Part shown: in pieces, positions 34,397 through 43,827 of the stretch
How positions within the stretch are numbered: position 1 is the stretch's first letter
How the letters are laid out: every line of letters begins with the position of its first letter
Assembly: GCF_905115235.1 (NCBI RefSeq)
Contig: NC_051854.1
Coordinates: 71,477,463-71,541,462 of the forward strand
Direction of reading: 5' to 3'
DNA: 64,000 bases
DNA from: Hermetia illucens
Lineage: Eukaryota > Arthropoda > Insecta > Diptera > Stratiomyidae
Translations under genes and position numbers: made by a program
Notes under the pieces: generated by a model
Database searches by the model: none
What the model was told of the DNA's origin: nothing
Seen by the model: the letters and a program-made list of their open reading frames with translations, nothing else

Positions 34397-34830
34397 TCCC
34401 GCCTTGTGTCACTGTCCTTGCACAGGTCCAAATCGAGTAAAAGGTGGCCCTTTTTCAGAATGCTACCACCATTGAGAAAGGACTGCGCTTTACTCTAATT
34501 CCGTCGATCAACCCTGTCTACCGGTGTCCTAAAAAATCCCTTTTTCCCGTTTTCCAGTACGAAGTACTATTTTGTGTTGTTTAGCTGTAAGTTATAAATT
34601 ATTCTGAGGTTTAAGCACATTTTATGTCAAATGAGCATTGACATGTACCACCTTTTCACTTTATAACATGTAGCCGGCTAGGCCGGATATTTCCGTAGGT
34701 TAGCGTTACATACTTAATTGGTCACGCTTGAGCTTCTAAGTTATTATTCTTTTTGTACCGCACATGTATTTCTTTTCTTTGCTCAATAAATAAATCTGAA
34801 TCTGATGAATACTTTTTTGACACACTGTAC

Positions 34831-35490
34831 ATATTTGAAGACGTACAAATTACGTTCAGAATCTTCAACGACTTGCTGTTCGCTATATTTGTATTAAAGG
34901 CGGTGGTTGTTATTTTGGTTTTCGTTGTTTCACGAGTTAACTGTATCAGTTTTCCCAATTTCGTAGGTTCAAATTAAGTACGTTGCACTGGTTGGTACCA
35001 GGGATGAATTCAACACAAATTCCCGACGTTCTGAAGTCGATAGTCTCCTTTTCCTTAACACATCCATTGCCTACCTCAACTTCGCTAACTGGTCGTGACT
35101 CACACGTGTATATCATGGGCAACCAACGTGGTAATATAGCACGCAACAGAAATGTGAAAATAGCAGATAATATTCCCAAATACAACAGCAACACAAGACC
35201 AACAAATGTTGGTCAGGCGATTAGTCTCACTCCGCTCAACCCATGCAACCATTCATTCCACTATAACTTTTTACTATTGAGAAACTGGAAACTCTTCGTT
35301 ACGCTGGAATTGAAAGCGACAAGCGAGCTTCCACGGCGCAGAAGCTACACAAGCAACAACAAGAACCTTCCGCTGAAGCAACCAGAACGAACCCCATTGA
35401 GAAGTTGCTCAGTCGATTCCAGTACGTGGTTTGGATCGATACCCTATCGTTCACCGGACGGTTATTCTCATTCTTAGCCTGAGTTAGTTG
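34831..35490. other. Upstream region of transketolase with two unassigned overlapping ORFs
   Basis: A 164-codon frame (34983-35477, +) and an opposite frame of about 85 codons (about 35206-34946, -; hydrophobic LLLYLGILSAIFTFLLRAIL then a Cys-containing tail) overlap. Neither resembles a known family. The minus frame has no upstream ATG before its hydrophobic part, only in-frame Met further on. An ATCGATA (35435-35441) resembling part of the DRE promoter motif is present. The region most probably contains the transketolase promoter. Confidence 0.3.
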
Positions 35491-35491
35491 T

Positions 35492-35496
35492 TCAGT
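35492..35496 (+). promoter_or_regulatory. Possible initiator (TCAGT) for transketolase
   Basis: TTCAGTGAA, an arthropod-type initiator, lies 70 bp upstream of the transketolase ATG, giving a plausible short 5' UTR. No TATA box lies 25-35 bp before it and no downstream promoter element was recognised. Confidence 0.3.
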
Positions 35497-35563
35497 GAAT
35501 AGTTTCGTTTAAACCCAGCTCATTCGATTATTTCTAGTTTTGTAGTATCCTTCAATCGCCAAG

Positions 35564-35670
35564 ATGCCGAACTACCACAAGCCCGAGAGCAAAACTGTCC
35601 AGGAGCTCAAGGACATGGCCAACCGGCTGAGAATCCACTCCATCACTTCTACCCAGGCTTCGAAATCCGG
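35564..35670 (+). CDS. Tkt: Transketolase, coding exon 1
   Basis: ATG in AAGATGCC opens PNYHKPESKTVQELKDMANR, the typical insect transketolase N-terminus, and ends IHSITSTQASKSG with the last codon split (GG|A) at the GT donor 35671. This exon is too short to stand out on its own; it was recognised because it joins exon 2 at 43828 in phase and gives SKSG-HPTSC, the conserved start of the thiamine-diphosphate-binding half, with His37 of HPTSC as in human transketolase. Confidence 0.92.
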
Positions 35671-36796
35671 GTGAGATTTTTATCCCTCATGTAACTAATG
35701 TTTTCACTTGTAGGGGCTGATTACCAACCCAACATTACTATAAGATTATAACAGTAGTCCTAAGAGGAAATTTCCATATTGCAAGTGCAACTTACAGGTC
35801 CACGTGCTTCTCTGTAAGGTTAGAATGCTAGCGGGAGAGCCCCACGGGAGCATTGCCTGTGGTAGTAGCAGTAACTTTCGGTGAATGTGACCTTAATTTG
35901 ACCTCTACTTACGTGATAAGTAACGAACATAAATCATTAACGTTAGTTGCACCGTCGTAAGCTTTCCTTGCCGATAAATTGGTCTGCTCACACTAGTAGC
36001 TCGAAGCAAGGCGTTGGGACTGTGCAGTCTCTCTTGACATTGGAATAGTGAACGGGTGCGTGAACACCGTCCACGATCTAAGATCGTTAAGATAGAGCTA
36101 AGAAACTAGGCCGAATTCTATAATATGATCAATTCTATGATCACATTTAAGTGGGGTGGGCTGCATACATACCATACCATACGAAATGGAAAGGCTTATT
36201 TGGACTCGTTTTGGAATTAAACGACCGGCAACCGGCATACCCCTCTTATCTCATCTCGTTACCCATGTGTTCGTGTTTGTATCTAAATTGTGCGCTGTCA
36301 CTGAATACATATGGAAAAAAATCTAATTTGCATACTCTCCCCGAAGTTTATTATTGTGAGAGGATTGTTTTTGACAATGCAACCTCTGTACGACCGGCAA
36401 TTATACGAATATCGCTGGTTACAGAAGCTTTGGAAGGCGGAATGCATTTGAACTCGTACCTAGCAACTATCGTCGAAAATACTATCAACCAATTCGTTTA
36501 ATGGCACTGATAGCAGCAGCACACATTCAATGCCAGTCGTGTTTATGCCAATCAGAAAAATACCGAATAACCCATATCAGCGAATACGTAATACTTTAAT
36601 TTGAAAACACGACATTGACACTGCCGATATCTGCGGTACACAATAATTCTTTTTCATCAATGGACGATATGTGAGTTGTTTGGGCCTCAATGAGGGACCT
36701 TGTGTATATTATGCAAAATTTTATCATTGCACAAAGATGCTAACATATTATAGAGGATTACACTTTGAACCGGGACACGACTAGCGTGAAGACATA

Positions 36797-37200
36797 TCAA
36801 ATATAATCCATAATTTGTAAACAATTGAAAAGCTTCATGCAATCAAAAAAGACCTGCCAAGTTCCGAATGAAATCTCACTGAGGGCCATACAACTTTCAT
36901 ATTCATAATACCCCAACTTTTTTGCATATATCCTATTACCTGCATCGTGTGTGTGTCTGAGGTGGTGGAGAGCCAAAGCCTCTGAGCACTCAGACCATAG
37001 TGGCTCATCGGCACCAAAAATCTGATATCTGATGCGCCCTAGACGGAACACTCACATAGAAAATGTTCCTTGGATTCCGCTTCCTCATTACAGGATGGGC
37101 ACGCATAATTTTGGAAAATTCCTATTCTGAACCTATGCCCAGCTATTGAATTATGGCCAGTCAGGATGCCCACAATTCACTGACAGCAGACGACTCATAA
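36797..37200 (-). mobile_element. LOA-2 LINE, C-terminal zinc motif region
   Basis: The minus strand shows FRIGIFQNYACPSCNEEAESK then EHFLCECSV, a Cys-Cys-His-Cys motif typical of the end of LOA/R1 ORF2 proteins. It matches the ends of the LOA-2 copies at 55276-55305 (+) and 61200-61330 (-). It is the 3' continuation of the RT/RNase H at 38220-39400, displaced by the BEL/Pao fossil. Confidence 0.7.
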
Positions 37201-37329
37201 CTTCGACACCCATAAGGAGATGGAGTCGAAATTCCTAGCGATGGGTTCGTTGATCACAAAGGACCAGGCGCAATGCCTTGCTGGAACATCTTAAGGAGAA
37301 GGAATCACCCAAGATTGTTTAGGTTGCGC

Positions 37330-38215
37330 CGGCATGCGAGTTTGTGGCTTCCAGGAATTGCCGAAATTGCCACTGATTCAAATTCCCGTTTTTACTGGAC
37401 AAAGTAAAGAATGCAGTATCTGCTGGGATACTTACAAGGGGCTGCAGAAGATGCGGTGGCCCACCTTCAGTTGAGTAGCACCACTAACTGTCCTGGAGGA
37501 ATGGTTTGCAAACACTCGACAAAGCTTCAGAATATCTAGACGCCATAATTGATATAAAAAAGCTGGACTACAAATCCGCAAATGACGTGATGTCAGTGTA
37601 TATCACAATGTCTTGCTGGATTGCAGAATCTGGGGTTCGCAACTAAGGATTGGAATCGCATTGCAGACTGCATCGTCATGCGAAAATTCGATAAGGAGAC
37701 TACGTATTTTTGAAGAATCCATTGAGAATATAAGAGATTTTCTGACGGTGGACAAGCTTTGTGCATTCCTTTTGAAGAGGTACCAGCTACTGGCTTCAAT
37801 TAAAGGACAACCTTCTAACAATCAAACCTTAAAGTGAAGACATCAAAAACCTGCTCCTACAGCAAAGGGGAACATTTGCTGTGTGCTTGCGATGCTTTTA
37901 AGTAACTTTCCATCAAAGAAAGGTGTTGTTTCGCCAAACAGGAGAAATTGGGCCGAAATTGTCTAACGCATATCGATCCCAGGAAATGCAACAGCAAAAT
38001 ACGCCTGCAGCTAGCTGATCTCAACTTTAATAAAAAGATAAGGATTGACATGATCCTAGGAGCGGAAGTCTTCGAAGAAATAATTGGACGAGGTTTGAAA
38101 AAGGGCAAGCCGTTCCTAGCTCAAGAGATAAAACTGAGTTAGATACTGTCAGGCAAGGTGCCGCTTCGCAACACTAGGGTCAACGCTTTCATATTCAACA
38201 ACTCCATGGCAGATT
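37330..38215 (+). mobile_element. BEL/Pao LTR-retrotransposon fossil (gag and protease-side pieces)
   Basis: Pieces of a BEL/Pao polyprotein in native order: a gag-like block, the capsid-to-protease stretch, and near 38000-38210 a block with ADLNFNKKIRIDMILGAEVF and ILSGKVPLRNTR, which is diagnostic for this group. No LTRs were recognised. The element is fragmentary and broken in several places. It interrupts a LOA-2 LINE between the RNase H and zinc-motif regions and is therefore younger than that LINE. Confidence 0.7.
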
Positions 38216-38219
38216 TCCA

Positions 38220-39400
38220 GACCCAGAGTAATTCCACCGTATTGATTCTAGAAACAGAGTTCAATCGGTTTCTACATTCCTGAACGACTTTTGAAGTGAT
38301 CAAAGTACTACTCAATGCCGTCAATGCAGCTTGACTATGCTACAGATTGTGATGTGCCTGCCCTTCAACCGCTCGTCAATCATCCAGCTTGCCGCGCTTA
38401 GGATCGCATACACTTCAGCCTGAAAAACAGTTATGTATTGCCCTAAGGGAAAACCCACTTCTCGTTTTTATTTGAGAGGCACATTCCTGCTCCAAAACCC
38501 TGTCCTGTTTTCGAGCCATCGGTGTAGAAGACGTCAGTATAACCAGACACGTATTTTTCTGGTTCGTCCCAGTTTTCTCTTCGTTTCAAGATAACATCAT
38601 ATCTTCTACCAAACAAATATGTGGGGATTCGAAAATCAGAAGACTGGATTCAGTTCTCGCAATGATGCTTCCAATGCTTTTTGCCCCCCACGTCCATTGT
38701 TTCCCCATCTAATCGAATTAGTCTATAAGCTGTGGGAGCTCGTTTCATCTTTACCTCTACATGATTGTTCCAAAGAAGCTTCTTGTCTAGAATAACACCT
38801 TCTTAAGGGCAGCCTTCCGTCGTTTCCGTTGTTAGGTAGCGATTAACACCCGCTTCAGCACACAACAATCTCTGCGTTAACATAACATAGATCCACTTTA
38901 TTAAAGCTTCGTCAACACTCTCTGCCGGCATCACAGAGCTTTTGGAAGGGCACACAATCAAAACCCCCTTCAATGTCCACGCATCTTCCCATCGCTTACT
39001 CACCTTTCAGAATTCCACCCTCTATCTTTGAAACCAAAGAATGAAGAGCAGACTCACAGGACCTTCCACGTTGGTACGCATGTTGGTTTTCATTTAGTGG
39101 GTGCGACCTTAGCGCCTTCTTGCGAATGTGACGCTCAACCAGTCCCTCCAGGCATTTCAGCGAAAATGGCGTTAAGTTGGTTTGCCTGAACTTCTTTGGA
39201 TTTGAATAGTCATCTTTACCAGGCTTAGGTATGAAGACTACTTTCACCTTCTGCCAAACGTAAGGCACGTAGCCCAGAGCAAAACATCCTCGAAAAATAT
39301 TTCTAAGAAGTTGTTCTAAGTGCTCTATACCCTCATTTAGCATCGCTGGGTGCGTTACTTGTGTCAGTACTGTTTGATATTGAATTCTCAACTCTGGCCT
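38220..39400 (-). mobile_element. LOA-2 LINE, RT fingers and RNase H (palm deleted)
   Basis: On the minus strand: RT start (GYVPYVWQKVKVVFIPKPGK, KKFRQTNLTPFSLKCLEGL, LNENQHAYQRGRSCESALHS) at 39400-39000. The palm is largely missing. RNase H follows, with a decayed start near 38520 and SQAALTALSSTLITSKVVQE near 38320, ending abruptly at VELLWV. It is the same family as 52540-55305 and 61195-62010. Confidence 0.78.
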
Positions 39401-39593
39401 GATGGTGAATTACTTCCTTCAACATATTCAGTAGATGTGATGTTTAGTATGCCTTCTCAGTAATAAAAAAAATATACTATGACATATGGTAATCAAAAAA
39501 GTTGTAAATCCTTGGGTACATTTACTTTACAGTAGAAGCAGAAGCTCCCACTTTGTAATGCATAATACATTTTTTGGTGCCTTGTTCATTACG

Positions 39594-39636
39594 TTTAATC
39601 CCAGTCCGTTTTTTTAAGAGACGAACTGGGATTAAA
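39594..39636. repeat. Inverted repeat, 15-bp arms with one mismatch
   Basis: Arms TTTAATCCCAGTCCG (39594-39608) and CGAACTGGGATTAAA (39622-39636) pair over a 13-base loop. They lie just beyond the RTE LINE 3' end in the transketolase intron. Function unknown. Confidence 0.7.
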
Positions 39637-39689
39637 GACAATGAACTTCTTTTTTTTAACCTTCTGGCATAATTTGGATACAGTCGTAA

Positions 39690-41750
39690 GCCTTTTAAAT
39701 CACCATCCATGGCATCAAACTACCGTTGTTTCGGCCGATCTTTTGGTCGTTTACCAGCGACTTCGATGTTCAGACCAATCTTGACAAGTGAATTCTCGTT
39801 AGCGCGAATTACGTGACCATACCATCGAAGACGCCTCTCGCAATTTTTTGCCGATCAATGCAACTTCATATCGATCGCGGGTATCCTCGTTTCGAAAGTG
39901 ATCATGACGTATCATGCCACTAGTCCAACGCAACATCGTCTCCGTTACCGGAAAACACCGTTCATTGTCGTTTATAGTTGGCCAACATTCAGAACAATAA
40001 AGGGCGACAGGACCGACAACATTGCGACTTGAGACGTTCGTTGATGCGTCGATCAAAAAGAATGTCAGTTGCGGACCGTCATTTCATCCAGGTTGGACTA
40101 ATCCGGGAAGCAATTTCATTACGCACTTCTCCATTAGCTGATAGCATTGACCCTAGATATTTAAATCGCTTAGTTCTGAACAGGTCACTGCTATTGACAG
40201 TGAAAGTACCTGTTTCCTGTCGTAAAAAACACAGATTTATTCAAATCAAAGGAAAGAAATCCCAAAACCTATCGTTTGGTGGCTCAGAACCCGGACGCTG
40301 AAAATGGCCTTTCCGATTTACAAAGTGACCCTAGGCTTTCATAGGATTCAGGTTATCCTGACGTATGATTTGCCAAAGCCCAAGTGGCGGCTGCGTGTGA
40401 CATGGCGGTGGAAGGTCTCAAATCAAGGGGTCAACAAATCTTTTTGAGTAGATTCTTACATGGTTAGTGACCTTTTATATTTCTTTAAAGATGCTAGAAT
40501 CAGATTATAATACACACAGTTTCAGTTTCTTCGCTGGACGGCATTCCCTGCCATCCCCGTTCTTCTTTCATGCATTGACCTATCATTACCCCTCGGCGCT
40601 TAAATGATTCGCAATTGTTATTAGAGTTGCGGAGAATTACCTGATCCAAATGGGGTCTCATGAGCAGCCTCTATGCGTTCGTGCATCTAGTTGCTGCCGG
40701 CTTTCTGGTCTGGGCTGGGAGTCTTTCAGATGGAGGATGCAGATAATCTTTTATTTCACCCGAAGGGTGTCCCTTTCTGGACAAGTTGCTCCAGATCATT
40801 TTACTATGAGACGTACAGGAAAACATGATATGCTTAAAGCAGTGTATAGGACGCTGGATGTTTCATGTGGTAGTGTTCATAACAAGAACAAGTAGACGGC
40901 GCTTCCTTAATGAACTCCGACCGAGACACGTAGTGGTTTTGATACATCCGCCACGCTTCGAACTTTACTTTTCGGATCCTGATAGAGTTGCACCCAGCGC
41001 ACGAATTCTTCTCGTACTAATTGCTGTCGTAGAGCATACCAGATGAATTCGGGTGGCACATGGTTAAACACTTTCTCTAGATCCAGAAATGCAATGTAAA
41101 GAGGGCGATGATTCTCACGGTGTTTCTCCATGCATAATCGCACAGTGTGTATTGCGTCAGTAGTTCCGCAGTTCTTGACAAATCCGTCTTGATTTGATTT
41201 GTTATTTCGCGAATACGATTGTCAAAAATGCGTTCAAAAATCTTCATGGCATGGGAAAGTAACCGGATCGGACGGTAATTTGAACATTCTGCTGGATTAC
41301 CTTTCTTTCTCCATATTGGAACTGTGGTACTTTCTGGCCAGTTAGATGGTGTTCTACCTTCCTAAATAACCCACATCAATGATTGTGAACAAATTCTTTA
41401 GTTGAAATTTGCTGGACATATTCTCGCCATCTACCCTTCGCGGCTCGACGGCCAGTAAGCAAAGCACCGTTCTTGTCATTAACGTAACATAGTGTTTAAT
41501 GCCCTTTGTGTGTTCGTTTCGGTTTTTGCCAAGTCGATACAGATCTCTCTGACCATCCCGAGTGTCCCAGTTTATCGTAAACATTTTTGTAATGGAACGC
41601 TCGGGTTGCATCGACCGGTTTCTTTCTTTCCCGGTTGGCATTCTTATAAATTTGCAAATTGGCCAACGTTTTATTGTCAAGAAACTTGTGGTAGAGGCGT
41701 TTCTTTTCACGGTCTTCATTTGAACATTTGAACATTTGTGGATCGTGCTT
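39690..41750 (-). mobile_element. RTE-clade LINE remnant
   Basis: The minus strand gives the RT linker (KRLYHKFLDNKTLANLQIYKNANRE near 41700, RDGQRDLYRLGKNRNEH near 41550), fingers (IWRKKGNPAECSNYRP near 41290), palm (IAFLDLEKVFNHVPPEFIWYALR near 41080), then thumb (VALYCSECWPT near 39980, TMLRWTSGMIRHDHFRNEDTRDR near 39920) and C-terminus (KRPKDRPKQR near 39740). The catalytic YADD segment is replaced by about 600 bp of unassigned sequence (about 40300-40900). The match to RTE is by these protein blocks. A second 3' fragment is at 63520-64000. Confidence 0.8.
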
Positions 41751-41759
41751 TAATTTGGT

Positions 41760-43185
41760 TCCACGATTCTTCTTCTTCTTCTTATAATGGTTGGTAATCG
41801 CGTAACATCATTTCTTCTCCCTTCTCACGAAATCACCAGCATTTAGTGCGCGGGGGGCCAATGCATTCCTTCCCCGGTTTTTTCGGTGGCTTGATTCATA
41901 GGACGGCAATCAACGGGCGATGTTGAGGTGCAATGGTCTCATCTGGAACGGCTTTGCAATCCGTGACGGTGAAAAAATGGTGTTCCGAGTTCCTCGGTCT
42001 TTCCAATTAGGGTGCCAATATTTAGCGTACATACATGTATTTGTTTTGCTCGGACTAACTTATGTCCTCACGCCGTCCATACATCAAGAACCTCTACTCA
42101 TTTCTCAACAGGACCGGGGCTCGACCTGGCACGTTGACTTAGTTCCGATCATGTTGTTTCTAACGTCATTGAATGCATTTTCTTGGTCGGCCTGTCGCGG
42201 GACCTGTCACCAAGAGAGGTCAGGTAGAATTTAATATAGTGGAATAACTCCAAATATACTTTACTTATCTCTTTCCCTGATATTAGCATTTTATTTTTGT
42301 TTTACTGAGGATGGTACAAATTACGTTATCGAACTTGAGAAATGAAACTAGCTGATCTTGGAAGCGGTTTGTTGCAGTAGCGCCTATTTTCGAATATGTA
42401 GCGTTCGTCGACCTCCTTTTTATCCTCGGATCACTCATTTCGGTCTATTCTTGCACATGGTGACCGCTCATGAGCTGGTTTCTCACTTCACGAACTTCCG
42501 GAAATAGAAAAAATCCAGGTATCTGGTGGAGAAAAACTTCGTTCCTGTCGGTGCTCGTGGACTACGCAGTAGTATTAATCATACCAAGTTCTGATGGTAA
42601 ATAAGAACTCCGGCTTTTCTTTCTTTCTTTTGAGGCTTTGAAACCTTGTAAGGCTGCTTGTAAGACACTGTTTTCTAAATTACCACCTGAAGAGAAATGG
42701 AGTGATGGGCCCGGTTATTTAAGCTAATCCTCGTATTAGCACGGTTATCAAGGATGGGTTAACTTCTCACCAATCAACATTTATGAGCATGCAATTTGCT
42801 AATTATTCTCTGAACAAAGGCCGATCAACCCAAGCTTTTTATGGTGACAATAAATGCAGATTAGAATTCTGTTAACGTTTTGCAAATGTCTAGGATTCTG
42901 GTATTTTCCTATCACCTCTTTTCTCCTTGATAACAACGGAGCAAAGTGTTAGTCTTGCTTTTCTAGGAACGACTTATGAAGAAATGTTATTTCTGTTTTG
43001 GGAACTCCAGAACCATCCATCAGAATATTTGAGGTAGAAGAATTGGAAAATTGTACCCGGTGTGAAAAATGTGCGTTCCTTCTTCGCCTGATTGATCTAT
43101 CTTTGTTAAAGTTGCTCTATCCCAAGCACGCAAGAGCATCCCGGGACTAGAAGGAATCTCAGATCATTATAACTAGGTATTCGCG
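41760..43185. other. Unassigned intronic sequence
   Basis: No gene, transposon or RNA was recognised. The sequence is AT-rich, without long frames that look coding. Confidence 0.4.
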
Positions 43186-43674
43186 TTGTCCGTATTACCT
43201 TTAGTATTCAACGTTATTGTTGAAAACAATTATTTCAAAGACCCGTTCTCAGAAACAACCAAACCTAAAACATCTGGAAAAAATCATTGTGTGCCGTATA
43301 CATGGTATCCAGTTCGCAAACGAATTTCCGTTACGATATCTGCTCATATAAAGAATAATAGTATATTATTATATTTCGAAAATTGACTGCCAACCCACTT
43401 TAAGTTCATCTGTAAAACTGCAGTAAGATAGACTTTGATAGGAAGTATCATACTGGAAAGTTTGGTGGAAATCCTATTATAATTACCAAAGTTGTAGTAG
43501 GTCAAACTTGGCCCTTTCGCCTCAAGAGATATAATGTGAGTACCATGCCGAATTGAATATCGGTCCTATTCAATATGTATACATTACGAGTGATACATAA
43601 ATGAAACCATCGTGTTGCCAAATATTCTTACATAAAGAAGCAACAAAACCTCTCATATCTGTAGCGCCGCCTTG
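43186..43674 (+). repeat. Dispersed 0.8-kb repeat, copy 3 (diverged)
   Basis: Matches copy 1 from the CCCATTCTCAGAAAC block to the end (CTCATATCTGTAGCGCC) with clearly more differences than copy 2. The first third is missing. It ends about 150 bp before transketolase exon 2. Confidence 0.65.
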
Positions 43675-43827
43675 TTAATATCACATCACGAAATGCTGCC
43701 GCCAGCCGACAGTAATATCTCCAGAATCATTTTTTACAGAAGAATTGATTGTTTCTATTGATGTCCACAGTTCAGTTTTAAAGTAAATAAAATAATTAAA
43801 ATAATGAACAAACAAATACCCTTTCAG

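Larger units (their letters stand above)
31151..34803 (+). mobile_element. Composite LINE, copy B: Jockey-type RT + LOA 3' end + Mutator-like element + Jockey-type 3' UTR
   Basis: From the left: Jockey-type RT from a 5' truncation (CCTCATACCTATCCC), through the same TAG as copy A (31404-31406) and FADDSILYA. It then joins LOA at 31710, at the same junction as copy A. The LOA piece runs to its natural (AAT)n end at about 32458. A Mutator-like transposon follows (32466 to about 34396), then the Jockey-type 3' UTR (matching 20870-21160) to the tail AATAAATAAATCTGAATCT. Perfect 15-bp duplications flank the whole. It is incapable of self-mobilisation as it stands. Confidence 0.8.
29400..34830 (-). 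mobile_element. Tc-type DNA transposon remnant, split by repeat and composite LINE
   Basis: On the minus strand the transposase begins near 30780 (TTAEERKIVNNLFKQGRIFKEIS, a helix-turn-helix), continues to an EAGYGSS...RKPYI-type block near 30400, and, after the inserted 0.8-kb repeat (29661-30384), shows VVFADESKFNIN near 29590, the first catalytic Asp region. The far (5') terminal repeat is at 34804-34830 (GATGAATACTTTTTTGACAC and onward to GTA). The 3.65-kb composite LINE at 31151-34803 separates the terminal repeat from the gene. The copy is inactive, with many stops. The opposite terminal repeat was not found. Confidence 0.6.
35671..43827 (+). other. Giant intron 1 of transketolase (8157 bp)
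   Basis: Donor GTGAGA at 35671, acceptor CTTTCAG ending 43827. The spliced codon and downstream match to transketolase fix both ends. The intron holds a LOA-2 LINE interrupted by a BEL/Pao fossil, an RTE LINE, and 0.8-kb repeat copy 3. About 35690-36795 and 41760-43185 contain nothing recognisable. The other two introns of this gene are 53 and 74 bp. Confidence 0.9.
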
